This document shows positions 1 through 7,768 of a DNA stretch of 64,000 bases, piece after piece. A program made the position numbers and the translations under genes. This stretch comes from JAWRCU01 sp033542235 (GTDB taxonomy: Bacteria; Pseudomonadota; Alphaproteobacteria; Rhizobiales; Rhizobiaceae): assembly GCF_033542235.1 (NCBI RefSeq), contig NZ_JAWRCU010000001.1:558001-622000 (forward strand), given 5' to 3'. The notes under the pieces are model-generated. The model was not told the origin of the DNA and made no database searches. It was given only the letters and a program-made list of their open reading frames with translations. Numbering within the stretch: position 1 is the first letter of the stretch; each line of letters opens with the position of its first letter.

Positions 1-7
1 TCTTGAA

Positions 8-1972
8 GTGAAGCTGAGATCAGTAGCCCTCAGAAACGTGCGGAGTTTCTTAGTCCGACAAGAGCTCCGGGTGGAAGGCGACATTGGAATCTTGGTTGGG
101 CCAAATGGAGGCGGGAAAACGAATCTGCTTGACGCTCTGATGATATCAATGCGGCGGCACATCACTCCTCCCGTGTACGAGCAACACAGTCCAACTGAGG
201 AGGAGCCAAATCGCTATTTCTTTGCCGATAATGAAGCTGTGAATCGCCTCGTATTAGAACGTCACGCCAAAGCCAAAGGTGAAGACCAGCAGGTGATAAT
301 CATCCAGTTGGAGGCAACACCTACCGACGTTGCCAACATGGCGACTATGAAGAGTGAGGTCAAAGTCGTGATGGCCGGAGAGCGCTACCGTTTCGAAGGC
401 GGCGCAATCGCAGACGCTGTGAACTGGGATTTGGCAGTGATCAGGCCAGGAGATCGCATCAGCCTGATGATCAGCAACGGTGCTGTCGTAACCAGTACGC
501 CTGCCGAGCAACTCTATCTCTCGTATCTCCATGCGTTTGAGCAGGACAGCTTAGCCCGGCGCCTGAATGGAAAGAAGGACCTTCAAACACCGCTGCTTTA
601 TTTGCCTGTAACCCGGTCGGCGAGCGAGGTGACATCTCAGGTGTCCCTTGCGGGAATTAATGCCTCGGACTTAAGGCGGCAGACTGACGTCATGTCTTCG
701 CGAAATCCCGGAGAAATCTCGGCGCGCGCCATCGCGACGATCGCCCAGCGTCATCGGATCCTTGAGCAGGAATATGGTCGCGCTGCGCTCGAGAAACTGA
801 AAGAAGAGGACAACATGATGCGCCTTTCCCAGGCGCTGCGTGAACTAGGTTATGACTGGGGTGTTGAGTGCCTAAATCCCGATACCAACACCTACACGAT
901 CAAGCTGCAAAAACAGGGCTCAGACTTCCTAATCAGTAGCGCCTCGTCAGGCGAGCGGCAGCTCCTCACATATCTGCTTTCGATATATGCGCTGAATGTG
1001 CGCGATGCCCTCATTGTAATTGATGAACCCGAGTTGCACTTGCACCCCAGATGGCAGCGTTCACTTTTAAGGCTGTTTGAAAAGCTCGCGGTGGACACTG
1101 GCAACCAGTTTCTGATGGCTACGCATTCTCCTACATTCATTTCGCCCACGTCGGTTCAGTATGTTTCACGTGTCTATTCGGAAGCCCAGGAGAGCCGCAT
1201 AGTTGGGCTCAACCCTGGTGGTTTGCCGAGCATAAAACACCAGTTCGAAGCCATTAATAGCCAGAACAACGAACGAATTTTCTTCGCCGACCTAGTTGTG
1301 CTGGTTGAAGGGCCAAGCGACAGGATGGTCATAGAACGCCTGCTGGCCGAAAGAGAAGCAGCCGGAGCTAGCGGGGCAACGGTGGAGGTTGTTGCCGTCC
1401 ACGGCAAAATGATGTTCGCGCACTATGCTACTCTGCTGGATGCGTGCCGTGTTCGCCATGTTCTAGTGGCGGACCTTGATTATGTGCAGCAGATCGGTGA
1501 CGACGATATCAAAGGTCTGCTTAGGCTGAACGCCAGGAAGATAAAGGACGCCATCGGTGATCCAAGCAGCATCGACGGCGAAACGATTGTGCGGATGATC
1601 GAAGACTCAATCGCCGCGGGACGATGGGTCGGGAGTCCTGAGGAATGGGAACGAATAAAGGCATATCGAACCAAACTCGGCCAGAACCTCTCCGAGCAAG
1701 AGCAAGGCCGGCTCGAGGCCTTCATAGGATCTCAACGGCAGAAGGGAATCTATATTCTTCGGCGCGGCGCTCTAGAAGCGTACTTGCCCGCCGGTTACGG
1801 CCGCAAAGATATCGACAAGCTTATTGAACTGGTAAACGCTCCCGATTTCGAAGCGCGGTTGCCGGAACCCAATCGCAACGAATTGCTAGGCATTGCCGAT
1901 GCGATTGAGGCTTTGCGTCAAGAGATCTCCAATAATGGCGTTAGAGTGAGTGAACCGCCGGCGCCTAAATAA
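8..1972 (+). CDS. OLD-family ATP-dependent nuclease (AAA ATPase plus TOPRIM)
   Basis: A 654-residue protein read from a GTG at 8; the frame stays open to the window edge, so the true start could lie further left. The N-terminal ATPase half has a P-loop GPNGGGKTN near residues 31-39, an ABC-type signature SSGERQLL near 312 and a Walker B with the following His loop (VIDEPELHLHP) near 335-347. The C-terminal third has TOPRIM motifs VEGPSD near 433 and ADLD near 488, followed by an ILRRGALEAYL segment near 582 like that of OLD nucleases. OLD proteins cut DNA in an ATP-dependent way and often act in phage defence or DNA repair. It converges on the broken ligase gene and overlaps it by 8 bp. Its base composition is visibly richer in A and T than the core genes. 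No UvrD-like partner is seen downstream, so Gabija is not supported; a partner to the left cannot be excluded. Confidence 0.85.
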   Translation: MKLRSVALRNVRSFLVRQELRVEGDIGILVGPNGGGKTNLLDALMISMRRHITPPVYEQHSPTEEEPNRYFFADNEAVNRLVLERHAKAKGEDQQVIIIQLEATPTDVANMATMKSEVKVVMAGERYRFEGGAIADAVNWDLAVIRPGDRISLMISNGAVVTSTPAEQLYLSYLHAFEQDSLARRLNGKKDLQTPLLYLPVTRSASEVTSQVSLAGINASDLRRQTDVMSSRNPGEISARAIATIAQRHRILEQEYGRAALEKLKEEDNMMRLSQALRELGYDWGVECLNPDTNTYTIKLQKQGSDFLISSASSGERQLLTYLLSIYALNVRDALIVIDEPELHLHPRWQRSLLRLFEKLAVDTGNQFLMATHSPTFISPTSVQYVSRVYSEAQESRIVGLNPGGLPSIKHQFEAINSQNNERIFFADLVVLVEGPSDRMVIERLLAEREAAGASGATVEVVAVHGKMMFAHYATLLDACRVRHVLVADLDYVQQIGDDDIKGLLRLNARKIKDAIGDPSSIDGETIVRMIEDSIAAGRWVGSPEEWERIKAYRTKLGQNLSEQEQGRLEAFIGSQRQKGIYILRRGALEAYLPAGYGRKDIDKLIELVNAPDFEARLPEPNRNELLGIADAIEALRQEISNNGVRVSEPPAPK

Positions 1973-2849
1973 ACAGTTCTACCAGCCGCGCGTGCCGGAG
2001 CGCACCCTCGCCGCGCAAATGCAGCACGCGGCAGAGCAATCTCGACTTGATCCACTCGGCCGGGAAGCTCTTCTTCGGCTCATAGCCCTTAGGCATCCGC
2101 CCGCCACCCGCCGCGGCGAGCTCGTACAGCCGATCTCGCTGGCCACGAGGTAGCGCGATGAACGCCGAGCCGACATAGCTGCCGTCCTTTGGCGAGGCCA
2201 TCACGGCATAGGAAGGCTTGCCCCGCTCGCGCTGGATGCCGGCGACGATCAGTTCAGATTCCTGATAGCACTTGGTCTTCACCCAGGCCTCGGTCCGACC
2301 ACTCCGCTAAGGCGCATCAGCCCGTTTGGATACGATCCCCTCGAGGCCGAGCTCACAGGCATGGTCATAGTAGCGGGCGCCATTGCCGACGATGTGCTCG
2401 CTGAATTGGATCGGCCCGCCGGATCGGCCCGCAAGAAGCCCCTCCAGCCGTTCACGGCGTCCCCTGCACGGCAGCTTTCGCAGATCCTTTCCGTCGAGGT
2501 GGAGCAGGTCGAAGGCGACATAGACCAGCCGCCCCGGAGCCGAAGACATGGCATTTCGAAACGCCTCGATGCTGGTTCGGCCGTCATCTTCGAAGGTGAC
2601 AACCTCGCCATCGACGATCGCGCTCTCCACCGCCAACTCGGCCGCGGCCTCGATGATCGGCTGATATTTTCTAGACCAGTCGGCGCCGCGCCGGGTGAAG
2701 GCGCGCGCCCTGCCCTGCTCGATGATCAGCTCGGTGCGGTACCCGTCATACTTGATCTCGTGCAGCCAGTCGGGGCCGGTCGGAGGCGTCTCGACCAGTG
2801 TGGCTAATTGAGGCTCGATGAATTTCAGGGCAGCGACCTTGGCAGGCAC
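1965..2849 (-). pseudogene. ATP-dependent DNA ligase (LigD ligase-domain type), interrupted by one amber codon
   Basis: Read from a GTG at 2849, preceded by a strong purine-rich ribosome site (GGGAGGGGAG), the frame gives the nucleotidyltransferase domain of an NHEJ-type ligase. The active-site lysine motif EIKYDGYR is at residues 31-38 (Lys33), VAFDLLHLDG near 132 and the EGIVSKR motif near 170-176. At codon 181 (2307-2309) is a TAG inside what should read DAP-Y-RSGR. After the stop the same frame continues without a shift through WVKTKC and the OB-fold region to a normal end at 1965. Ligases of this family have Tyr at the stop position. Total length would be 294 residues, normal for a ligase-domain-only protein. 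Without readthrough the product lacks the second half and should be inactive. No Ku or LigD polymerase gene is visible nearby. Confidence 0.85.
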
Positions 2850-2888
2850 GTTCGCTCCCCTCCCTGCAAACCCGATACCCCGCGCATC

Positions 2889-3056
2889 TCATCGCGCGTC
2901 GCTCCCTCGGTACCCGGTGCACCAGTACCAGGGGGAGCTGGCGGGGCAATAGGTGCCGGTGTCCACAAACCGCGGGTTTCTGCCGTGGGTTGAGCCTGTG
3001 GACGTGCATGCCGTGAGCGACGCGACGAGCCCGGCAAGGCAGATCAAACTGCGCAT
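2889..3056 (-). CDS. small predicted lipoprotein
   Basis: A 55-residue protein starting at the ATG at 3056, with an AAAGGGA ribosome site about 5 bases upstream. The first 16 residues form a short lipoprotein signal (MRSLICLAGLVASL then TAC), with Cys16 as the probable lipidation site. The mature part is about 40 residues, rich in Gly, Thr, Trp and Tyr, with two further cysteines. An in-frame extension upstream exists but places the signal peptide internally, so the shorter start is preferred. It lies 39 bp upstream of the broken ligase gene on the same strand. Function unknown. Confidence 0.6.
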   Translation of the reverse strand: MRSLICLAGLVASLTACTSTGSTHGRNPRFVDTGTYCPASSPWYWCTGYRGSDAR

Positions 3057-3174
3057 GACGATCCCTTTGCTTCTCAAGCCGACGATCATCCTCGTAACAT
3101 GCCATAGGCCCGGATGTTCCGGAACCAAGTAGCTGGCGAACGGCTTTCCCTGAGGAAACGACAGGAGAGCGAGA

Positions 3175-3360
3175 ATGGCCGACGACAAGTCGAAGCAGGA
3201 CAAGCGCGATCGCGACCGGGTCGCCGGCGATGAGGACTACGAAGTGCGCTACTTTGCCAATTCGAACGGCATTTCGGTAGACCAGGCGCGGGAGCTCATC
3301 AGGAAGCACGGCAATGACCGCAAGACGCTCGAGCGGGAGGCAAAAAGCCTCAAAGGGTGA
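3175..3360 (+). CDS. DUF3606 domain protein
   Basis: A 61-residue highly charged protein with a good ribosome site (GGAGAGCGAGA) before the ATG. After a Lys/Asp/Arg-rich N-terminus, residues 20-58 match the DUF3606 pattern: YEVRYFANSNGIS, then VDQARELIRKHGNDRKTLE, a helix-turn-helix-like pair of short helices. Proteins of this family are small, soluble and frequent in rhizobial genomes and plasmids, and their role is not known. The following gene overlaps its 3' end in another frame. Confidence 0.8.
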   Translation: MADDKSKQDKRDRDRVAGDEDYEVRYFANSNGISVDQARELIRKHGNDRKTLEREAKSLKG

Positions 3361-3538
3361 CAGCGCGGCAGAAATCTGTCCGAACTGCAAGGGTCAGCGC
3401 TGGGTCTGCGAAAACCATCCCCGCCTGAGTTGGCCAGAGGAATGTGCTTGCGGTGCCGGCATGCCCTGCCCGGTTTGCAATCTTGCCGAACCGCCAGAGA
3501 TGATGCCGGGATTCATGCCGGACGTGGAGGCTGATTGA
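3314..3538 (+). CDS. small cysteine-rich (zinc-ribbon-like) hypothetical protein
   Basis: A 74-residue frame beginning inside the DUF3606 gene (47 bp overlap). The likely functional part is residues 22-56, with CPNC, a second Cys in WVCENH, a CACG pair and a final CPVC: four Cys groups that could bind one or two zinc ions. Proteins with this pattern occur as small hypotheticals in rhizobial phages and islands. No better in-frame start was found, so the first 20 residues are uncertain. Function unknown. Confidence 0.6.
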   Translation: MTARRSSGRQKASKGDSAAEICPNCKGQRWVCENHPRLSWPEECACGAGMPCPVCNLAEPPEMMPGFMPDVEAD

Positions 3539-3559
3539 CGGCCGACCCGATTGAGGCGA

Positions 3560-3832
3560 TCAGGCTCCCTCGCCTTCCACAAGCTGCAAAGCAGCGCCGA
3601 AGGCCTTGGTCGCCGCCTTTGGATCAGCCTTCATCATGGCTGCGGCCAACTCTGCAAAACTATCGGATTCTATTTGCAATTCGATAATCGTGTCGCCGCC
3701 GCCTTTTGAGGGTATCGAGAAGCTCATACAGGTGGACTTACCTCCAAACTCCCAGAGGTATACCTCCTCCATCACGCGACGGCGATTGACATAGATCGAT
3801 CTAGCACCGCGTCTCCAAATAATGATTGCCAT
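3560..3832 (-). CDS. hypothetical protein, 90 aa
   Basis: The ATG at 3832 is chosen because GGGAGG lies 6 bases upstream; an ATG five codons earlier would itself overlap this site. The protein begins MAIIIWRRGARSIYVNRRR, followed by a short beta-rich stretch with the words VYLWEFGGKST and DTIIELQIES, then an Ala/Lys-rich helix. No family is recognised. The layout resembles small single-domain beta-sheet proteins of accessory regions. It faces the zinc-ribbon gene and ends 21 bp after it. Confidence 0.5.
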   Translation of the reverse strand: MAIIIWRRGARSIYVNRRRVMEEVYLWEFGGKSTCMSFSIPSKGGGDTIIELQIESDSFAELAAAMMKADPKAATKAFGAALQLVEGEGA

Positions 3833-3954
3833 CGATCCCTCCCGCATAATGGGCCGATCGAATCGTGTCCAGGCAACTTGGGATTGTCAACTGATCACTA
3901 ATATCCACGTCGCCGCTGGCGAAGCTGATGGGGATGGCGACAAGCCCGGAAACG

Positions 3955-3993
3955 AAAAAAGGCCGGCGATGCCCCCCAAGGACACCGCCGACC
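3955..3993 (-). terminator. intrinsic terminator of the holin-type operon
   Basis: On the minus strand an 11-bp stem (arms 3983-3993 and 3961-3971, two G-U pairs, otherwise complete) is followed directly by six T residues (plus-strand A run at 3955-3960). It lies 100 bp downstream of the last gene of the 4093-4802 pair, reading in the same direction. Confidence 0.75.
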
Positions 3994-4092
3994 AGACGAC
4001 AGGGAAGCCAGCCCGGATTACCCGCCACTTTGCATTTTCGGGTATTAATTAATTGTCCGATTCGCTACGTGGCGCGGCATCGGGGATAAGGA

Positions 4093-4422
4093 TCAGGGCG
4101 GCGGCTCGGCCGGCCTGAATCGCCGCACGATGTATTCAAACACCATATCGCTGATCCACATCGCGCACGTCCCGATCAGGAAAGCGCCAGCAAGCACTGA
4201 TTGCGGATCTTCGCCAGGCATAGGCCAGCCGACGGCCTTGACGTAGTGGACAACTGGTAGCGTCAGATAGGCGGCTGCCAGCGCGCCGCAGACCGGCGAG
4301 AGCAGTACCTCCCGCACCTTCAGCTTCCGCCGCGACAGGGCGCGCAGAACGCCTCCCGCCCCGCCGGCATAGAGCACTGCCGGATCGATGCCGACCGACA
4401 GGAGGATGTCATGCAGGTTCAT
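4093..4422 (-). CDS. phage-type membrane protein, possible holin partner
   Basis: A 109-residue protein starting MNLHDILLSVGID. Its ATG overlaps the stop of the upstream holin gene as ATGA, which indicates translational coupling. There are three hydrophobic stretches (about residues 14-28, 42-62 and 78-96) and a basic patch SRRKLKVRE after the first. The size and position beside a holin-like gene are typical of a second lysis or envelope protein in rhizobial prophages and gene-transfer-agent-like clusters. No precise family is claimed. A terminator follows about 100 bp downstream. Confidence 0.55.
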   Translation of the reverse strand: MNLHDILLSVGIDPAVLYAGGAGGVLRALSRRKLKVREVLLSPVCGALAAAYLTLPVVHYVKAVGWPMPGEDPQSVLAGAFLIGTCAMWISDMVFEYIVRRFRPAEPPP

Positions 4423-4802
4423 TTGCGGAGCCTCGAAATCAGCTCGCCACCAGCCTTGCCGATGAACAGCGAGGCGACGATCGCGCCCATCCATTCGTTG
4501 AGCGGTGGAGGAAGAGCGGCAATTGTCCAGGCTTGCGGCCAGGCACAGGACCGGCACCAGAGCACCGAATAGACGCACACCGCGCCGAACCAGAAGCCGG
4601 CCGGCACCAGGAAGAGAAGCGGGAACCACCACCCGCGGCCGGTTAGGATCGAGGCCTGCGCCTTCAGGTATTCGGCGACGACCTCACCCTTGATCCGCTC
4701 CCGCTCGGTTTCGTTGTTGACCCTGGCGTCGACGGTATCCAGGATGCGATCCAGCGCGCCGCCGGTCAGCCATCCGAAAAGCAGCTTGAATAGGGTTAGC
4801 AT
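4419..4802 (-). CDS. holin of the three-TM GTA type
   Basis: A 127-residue protein. The N-terminus MLTLFKLLFGWLTGGALDRIL is followed by an amphipathic Glu/Arg-rich segment (near 30-45), then two long hydrophobic segments (about 58-84 and 100-118) around WWFPLLFLVPAGFWFG and LNEWMGAIVASLF. The Trp-rich pattern with WTIAALPPPLNEW matches the holin family first described for gene-transfer-agent release. Holins form inner-membrane lesions that let endolysin reach the cell wall. No endolysin gene is visible next to it, so this looks like a remnant of a larger lysis cassette. Confidence 0.7.
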   Translation of the reverse strand: MLTLFKLLFGWLTGGALDRILDTVDARVNNETERERIKGEVVAEYLKAQASILTGRGWWFPLLFLVPAGFWFGAVCVYSVLWCRSCAWPQAWTIAALPPPLNEWMGAIVASLFIGKAGGELISRLRK

Positions 4803-4918
4803 CTAGAGTTTCACCAGTCGGTCGATGCACAGGCCATTATGGCATTGACTTCCGCGCCCCTTGGGAATGCGACTTAGACGACGATGAACGTAGCCGATAC
4901 GAGGCTCTTGTCGAAGCA

Positions 4919-5434
4919 TTGGAAGCCGTGCTTGCCCTCCCTGCTGCGGATTCGGTGGCGTCGCTAGACGAACGGATGAAGGCGGCCGGAATGATCCCGC
5001 TGTCAGACCTTCTCGCCGGCAACACGCCCCTCGAAAAGTGGATGGCGCATACCGGCGTCCGCGACCTCGCCAGTTTCGAGGAATGGCTCACGATGAAACA
5101 TCGCGAGTTCATGACTATGCGAATGTCGTATGAGCTTGGCGACAAAGACCAGAGCGACGAGCTTTACGAATGGGTCTTTGCGCACGCGGCTGCATTTGGC
5201 GAAGTGGCGGCGAACTTCCGAGCGATGAAAGAGCGCGCCTCCCGCGCGCCCGGCGCAGAAGCCCAGGTAGAGGCGCTGAGGAAGGCGCTGCAGCCGTTCT
5301 CCAGCTTCGCGGAACACGCAATCGAGCACTTGCCAGATGGTAGCGCGATCTGGGCGAATAGCAGCCGGGAACGAATCTGCGACTGGTTCGGCCCTTCGGA
5401 CTTCGCCGCCGCCCTCTCCCTAAAGGAGGGTTGA
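4919..5434 (+). CDS. phage-associated hypothetical protein, start uncertain
   Basis: The frame ends at 5434. The only near-consensus start is a TTG at 4919 (171 residues), but the open frame continues upstream to 4790 with plausible protein sequence (GIDFRAPWE at 4841, then Asp-rich) and no ATG or GTG. The annotated start is therefore a minimum, and the true 5' end may have been lost in a rearrangement next to the divergent holin operon. Residues 26-110 contain MKAAGMIPLSDLLAGNT and ASFEEWLTMKHREFM; there is no signal peptide or membrane segment. Function unknown. It ends 1 bp before the next gene, suggesting one operon up to the integrase. Confidence 0.55.
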   Translation: MEAVLALPAADSVASLDERMKAAGMIPLSDLLAGNTPLEKWMAHTGVRDLASFEEWLTMKHREFMTMRMSYELGDKDQSDELYEWVFAHAAAFGEVAANFRAMKERASRAPGAEAQVEALRKALQPFSSFAEHAIEHLPDGSAIWANSSRERICDWFGPSDFAAALSLKEG

Positions 5435-5435
5435 G

Positions 5436-5879
5436 ATGGGCATGGCAGAACTCATTCGCAAGGTGGACGGGCTGAGCGGGCCGGATCGGGAGGTGGATGC
5501 GCTGATCGCCACCGTGCTCGAGCCTCATCGGTTCGACGCGCCCGGTTTCACGCCGAAGCGGCCCATCCCACCATTCCGCTACGATCCAGCCGAAGGCGCG
5601 ATCAGGTTCGAAGGTGGCGGCATCATGGATGTGCGGTTCTTCCCGCCGGTCACCGCCTCGATAGACGCCGCTATGTCTCTAGCCATCTCCAAACTCGACA
5701 CTGGAGCCGTCGATATCGAAGTCTCCCACCGATCGGTTGGCGGCAGCGTCTATGGCCGCGCCGAGATTTGCGGGCCGCAATGCTACGGCGTAGCCCACCA
5801 CATCAGGGGCGGCCCGGCGATCGCGCTTTGCATAGCCATCCTCCGGGCTGTGGAAAACAAGGACAGCGGGCATGAGTAG
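5436..5879 (+). CDS. phage ABA-sandwich-type hypothetical protein
   Basis: A 147-residue protein with an AGGAGGG ribosome site. The N-terminal helix contains LSGPDREVDALIA, a signature seen in many small rhizobial phage proteins of the ABA sandwich type, and residues 70-90 (YTASIDAAMSLA-like: TASIDAAMSLAISKL) are the typical middle helix. The C-terminus ends in GGPAIALCIAILRAVE, again typical for that group. Its role is unknown; genes of this kind sit in early or accessory regions of temperate phages. The next gene overlaps its end. Confidence 0.65.
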   Translation: MGMAELIRKVDGLSGPDREVDALIATVLEPHRFDAPGFTPKRPIPPFRYDPAEGAIRFEGGGIMDVRFFPPVTASIDAAMSLAISKLDTGAVDIEVSHRSVGGSVYGRAEICGPQCYGVAHHIRGGPAIALCIAILRAVENKDSGHE

Positions 5880-6075
5880 GGCGCGCACCTTTACGAAGGG
5901 CGAAATCCTGGATGCTGCTCGAGCGGCAGCAGAGACCGGCTTGAGCGCCCGACTATTGCCGTCAGGCGAAATTGAGTTCACCCATGGTGCCCGCAAGCGC
6001 GAGGTCCCGGTTTCGACGCCGGAGTCTGCGCTGGAGGGCTGGCTCAATGGAAGCGAAGCTGGTGGGCGTGCATAA
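5872..6075 (+). CDS. small hypothetical protein upstream of integrase
   Basis: A 67-residue soluble protein that starts inside the last codons of the preceding gene and overlaps the integrase start by 29 bp. It has an N-terminal helix (GEILDAARAAAETGL), a short beta hairpin (LLPSGEIEFTHG) and a C-terminal segment (SALEGWLNG). Small proteins of this layout often lie just before tyrosine integrases of rhizobial phages and islands; a role as excisionase is possible but not supported by a recognisable HTH. The tight overlaps suggest translation coupled with the integrase. Confidence 0.55.
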   Translation: MSRARTFTKGEILDAARAAAETGLSARLLPSGEIEFTHGARKREVPVSTPESALEGWLNGSEAGGRA

Positions 6076-7066
6076 GGTCAAGGCGAAGCTCAAGAGCGGC
6101 GCCGAGGTCACCTATTACTATGCCTGGCGTGGCGGCCCGAAGATCGAGGCCAAGCCGGGGACAAAAGCCTTCGTTCAGGAATTCGCCCGCCTCACGCGCG
6201 ACCGCCCCCAGCCAACCGAACAACAGACGATCGGCTGGTTGATCAGCGAATACCAGGCCAGCGCGGACTATCAGAAGCTCAGGGCGAGCACGCGCCGCGA
6301 CTACGAACGCATCATAGGCGCGATCAGGATCAAGTTCGGCACCTTCCCCCTTGCCGCCATTGAGGCAAAGGGAGCCCGCAAGGTGTTCCTGAACTGGCGC
6401 GACACGATGCGCGACACTCCGCGCTCGGCCGATCTGCACATTGTCGTTCTTGCTCGCGTCCTGTCATGGGCAAAGGACCGGGAGGATATCGCGCGGAACC
6501 CGCTTGAGGGGGTCGACAAACTTCATGAAGGCGGCAGCCGCAAGGATGTGATCTGGATGCCGTCGCAGCTCCGCAAGCTGCTTGACGAAGGCGTGTCGCA
6601 TCTAGTGGCTGTCGCCAAGGTCGCCTTGTGGACCATGCAGCGGCAAGGCGACATACTGACGATGCCGACTATCGCCTAGGATGACGGGCGGCTCTGGATC
6701 ACCCAGGGAAAGACTGGCGCCCGCATCAGGGTGATCCCCGCCGCCGAGATAAAGCCGATCCTGGCCGATGCGCAGGAGAAGAAGCGGCAACGCATCCTCT
6801 CCAACAGCTTCGGGGAGAACTGGACCTCAAGCGGCTTCCGGGCGTCCTGGCGCAAGGAGATGCAGCGGCTCGGTATCAAGGGCGTCACGTTCCACGACTT
6901 GCGTGGGACCGGCATCAGCTATGCCTACGCAAACGGCATGGACATCGAGCGAATTGCGGAAATTTCGGGGCATTCAAAAGCCGAGTGCGAGGCCATCATC
7001 CGCAAACACTACCTTGCCGGCGGCGACGTGATCGAGGCGATCCGCGCCGGAACGAAAGGCGCATAA
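6047..7066 (+). pseudogene. tyrosine-type integrase interrupted by one amber codon
   Basis: From the ATG at 6047 the frame encodes an arm-type N-terminus, a SAM-like core-binding domain (residues about 55-150, with YQKLRASTRRDYERI) and the catalytic domain. At codon 211 (6677-6679) is a TAG; the next codons, in the same frame, read DDGRLWITQGKTGAR. All catalytic residues are present: Arg in WTMQRQGD before the stop, then Lys in KTGAR, HDLR, GHSK and Tyr in KHYLAG. The stop stands where related integrases have a residue before DDG, plausibly Tyr (TAC or TAT). Full length would be 339 residues. Its 3' end lies 62 bp from the 3' end of tRNA-Lys, the usual position for an integrase that uses the tRNA as attachment site. 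Confidence 0.85.
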
Positions 7067-7096
7067 ACTGTAAAATGTCGGCCGAACTGTAAAATG
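7066..7096 (+). repeat. two direct repeats, possible integrase arm sites
   Basis: The 12-mer AACTGTAAAATG occurs at 7066-7077 and again at 7085-7096, 19 bp apart, in the gap between the integrase gene and the tRNA 3' end. Tandem short repeats in this position are typical arm-type binding sites of tyrosine integrases; this is an inference from place and spacing only. Confidence 0.45.
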
Positions 7097-7128
7097 GCCC
7101 CACAAAATTCCAGCTAAGTGCTTGTTTT

Positions 7129-7204
<76 letters not shown>

Positions 7205-7275
7205 ACGGCCGGTGACGGCGAGGCCGCGATATAGACGGTGGCTGTGCCCATGTCCACCCCTTTTCCGCAAGGCGT

Positions 7276-7625
7276 TTACGCGGCCAGCCTGCCTCGGCGC
7301 AACGCCTCGGGCGACTTATCCCGCGCCTCCCGGACCGCGCTAACATTGACGGGGTTTTCGGCCAGGTTTGACAATCGCTGCATGCCCTCTGTCCAGTTCC
7401 GCCTCTTGTCCTCGGCCACCGGCGTTAGTTTCCGCGCCTTCTTCGCGCTCCGCGAATAATGCAGCGCTATGGATTCCGACTTCTGCGGCAGCATGTCGAC
7501 GATCGTGCGGCTGTCGGCCCCCATCCCGCAGACGATCGTCGCGATTGTGTGGCGCAGTCCCTTTCGGGGCGTGGCCTGGGCTATCAGCAGTTCGATCTCG
7601 ACGACGAGGATCAGGCGCGGCTACA
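7276..7625 (-). pseudogene. C-terminal remnant of a second tyrosine integrase
   Basis: On the minus strand an open stretch from about 7625 to the stop at 7276 encodes the catalytic end of a phage-type integrase: LRHTIATIVCGMGADSRT around 7500-7550, then VDMLPQKSESIALHYS with the nucleophilic Tyr, and a basic tail. The HxxR motif is altered (the first His position reads Lys in RKGLRH). An in-frame stop lies just upstream and the N-terminal two thirds are missing. It lies on the 5' side of tRNA-Lys, opposite the other integrase, so it points to an older, separate insertion. Confidence 0.75.
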
Positions 7626-7768
7626 ACGCTCGTACTCGGCATCGTATTCACCGCCTGCAGGCCATGACGGTCAGGCGCGCTAGAACGACTCGAATGGGTG
7701 AGAAGGTAACCGTCACGAAGAGTTCGTTTGGCTCGCCGCCAGAATGGCGTTCGCACGGCCGCCCGGAT

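Noticed and set aside
8..1972. Gabija or PARIS system
   Set aside because: Gabija needs a UvrD-like partner and PARIS a typical AriA/AriB pair; neither is visible, and the motifs fit a single-chain OLD protein better.
1..7000. Second attachment site matching the tRNA-Lys 3' half
   Set aside because: No copy of the tRNA 3' sequence was found left of the tRNA within the window, so the other end lies outside.
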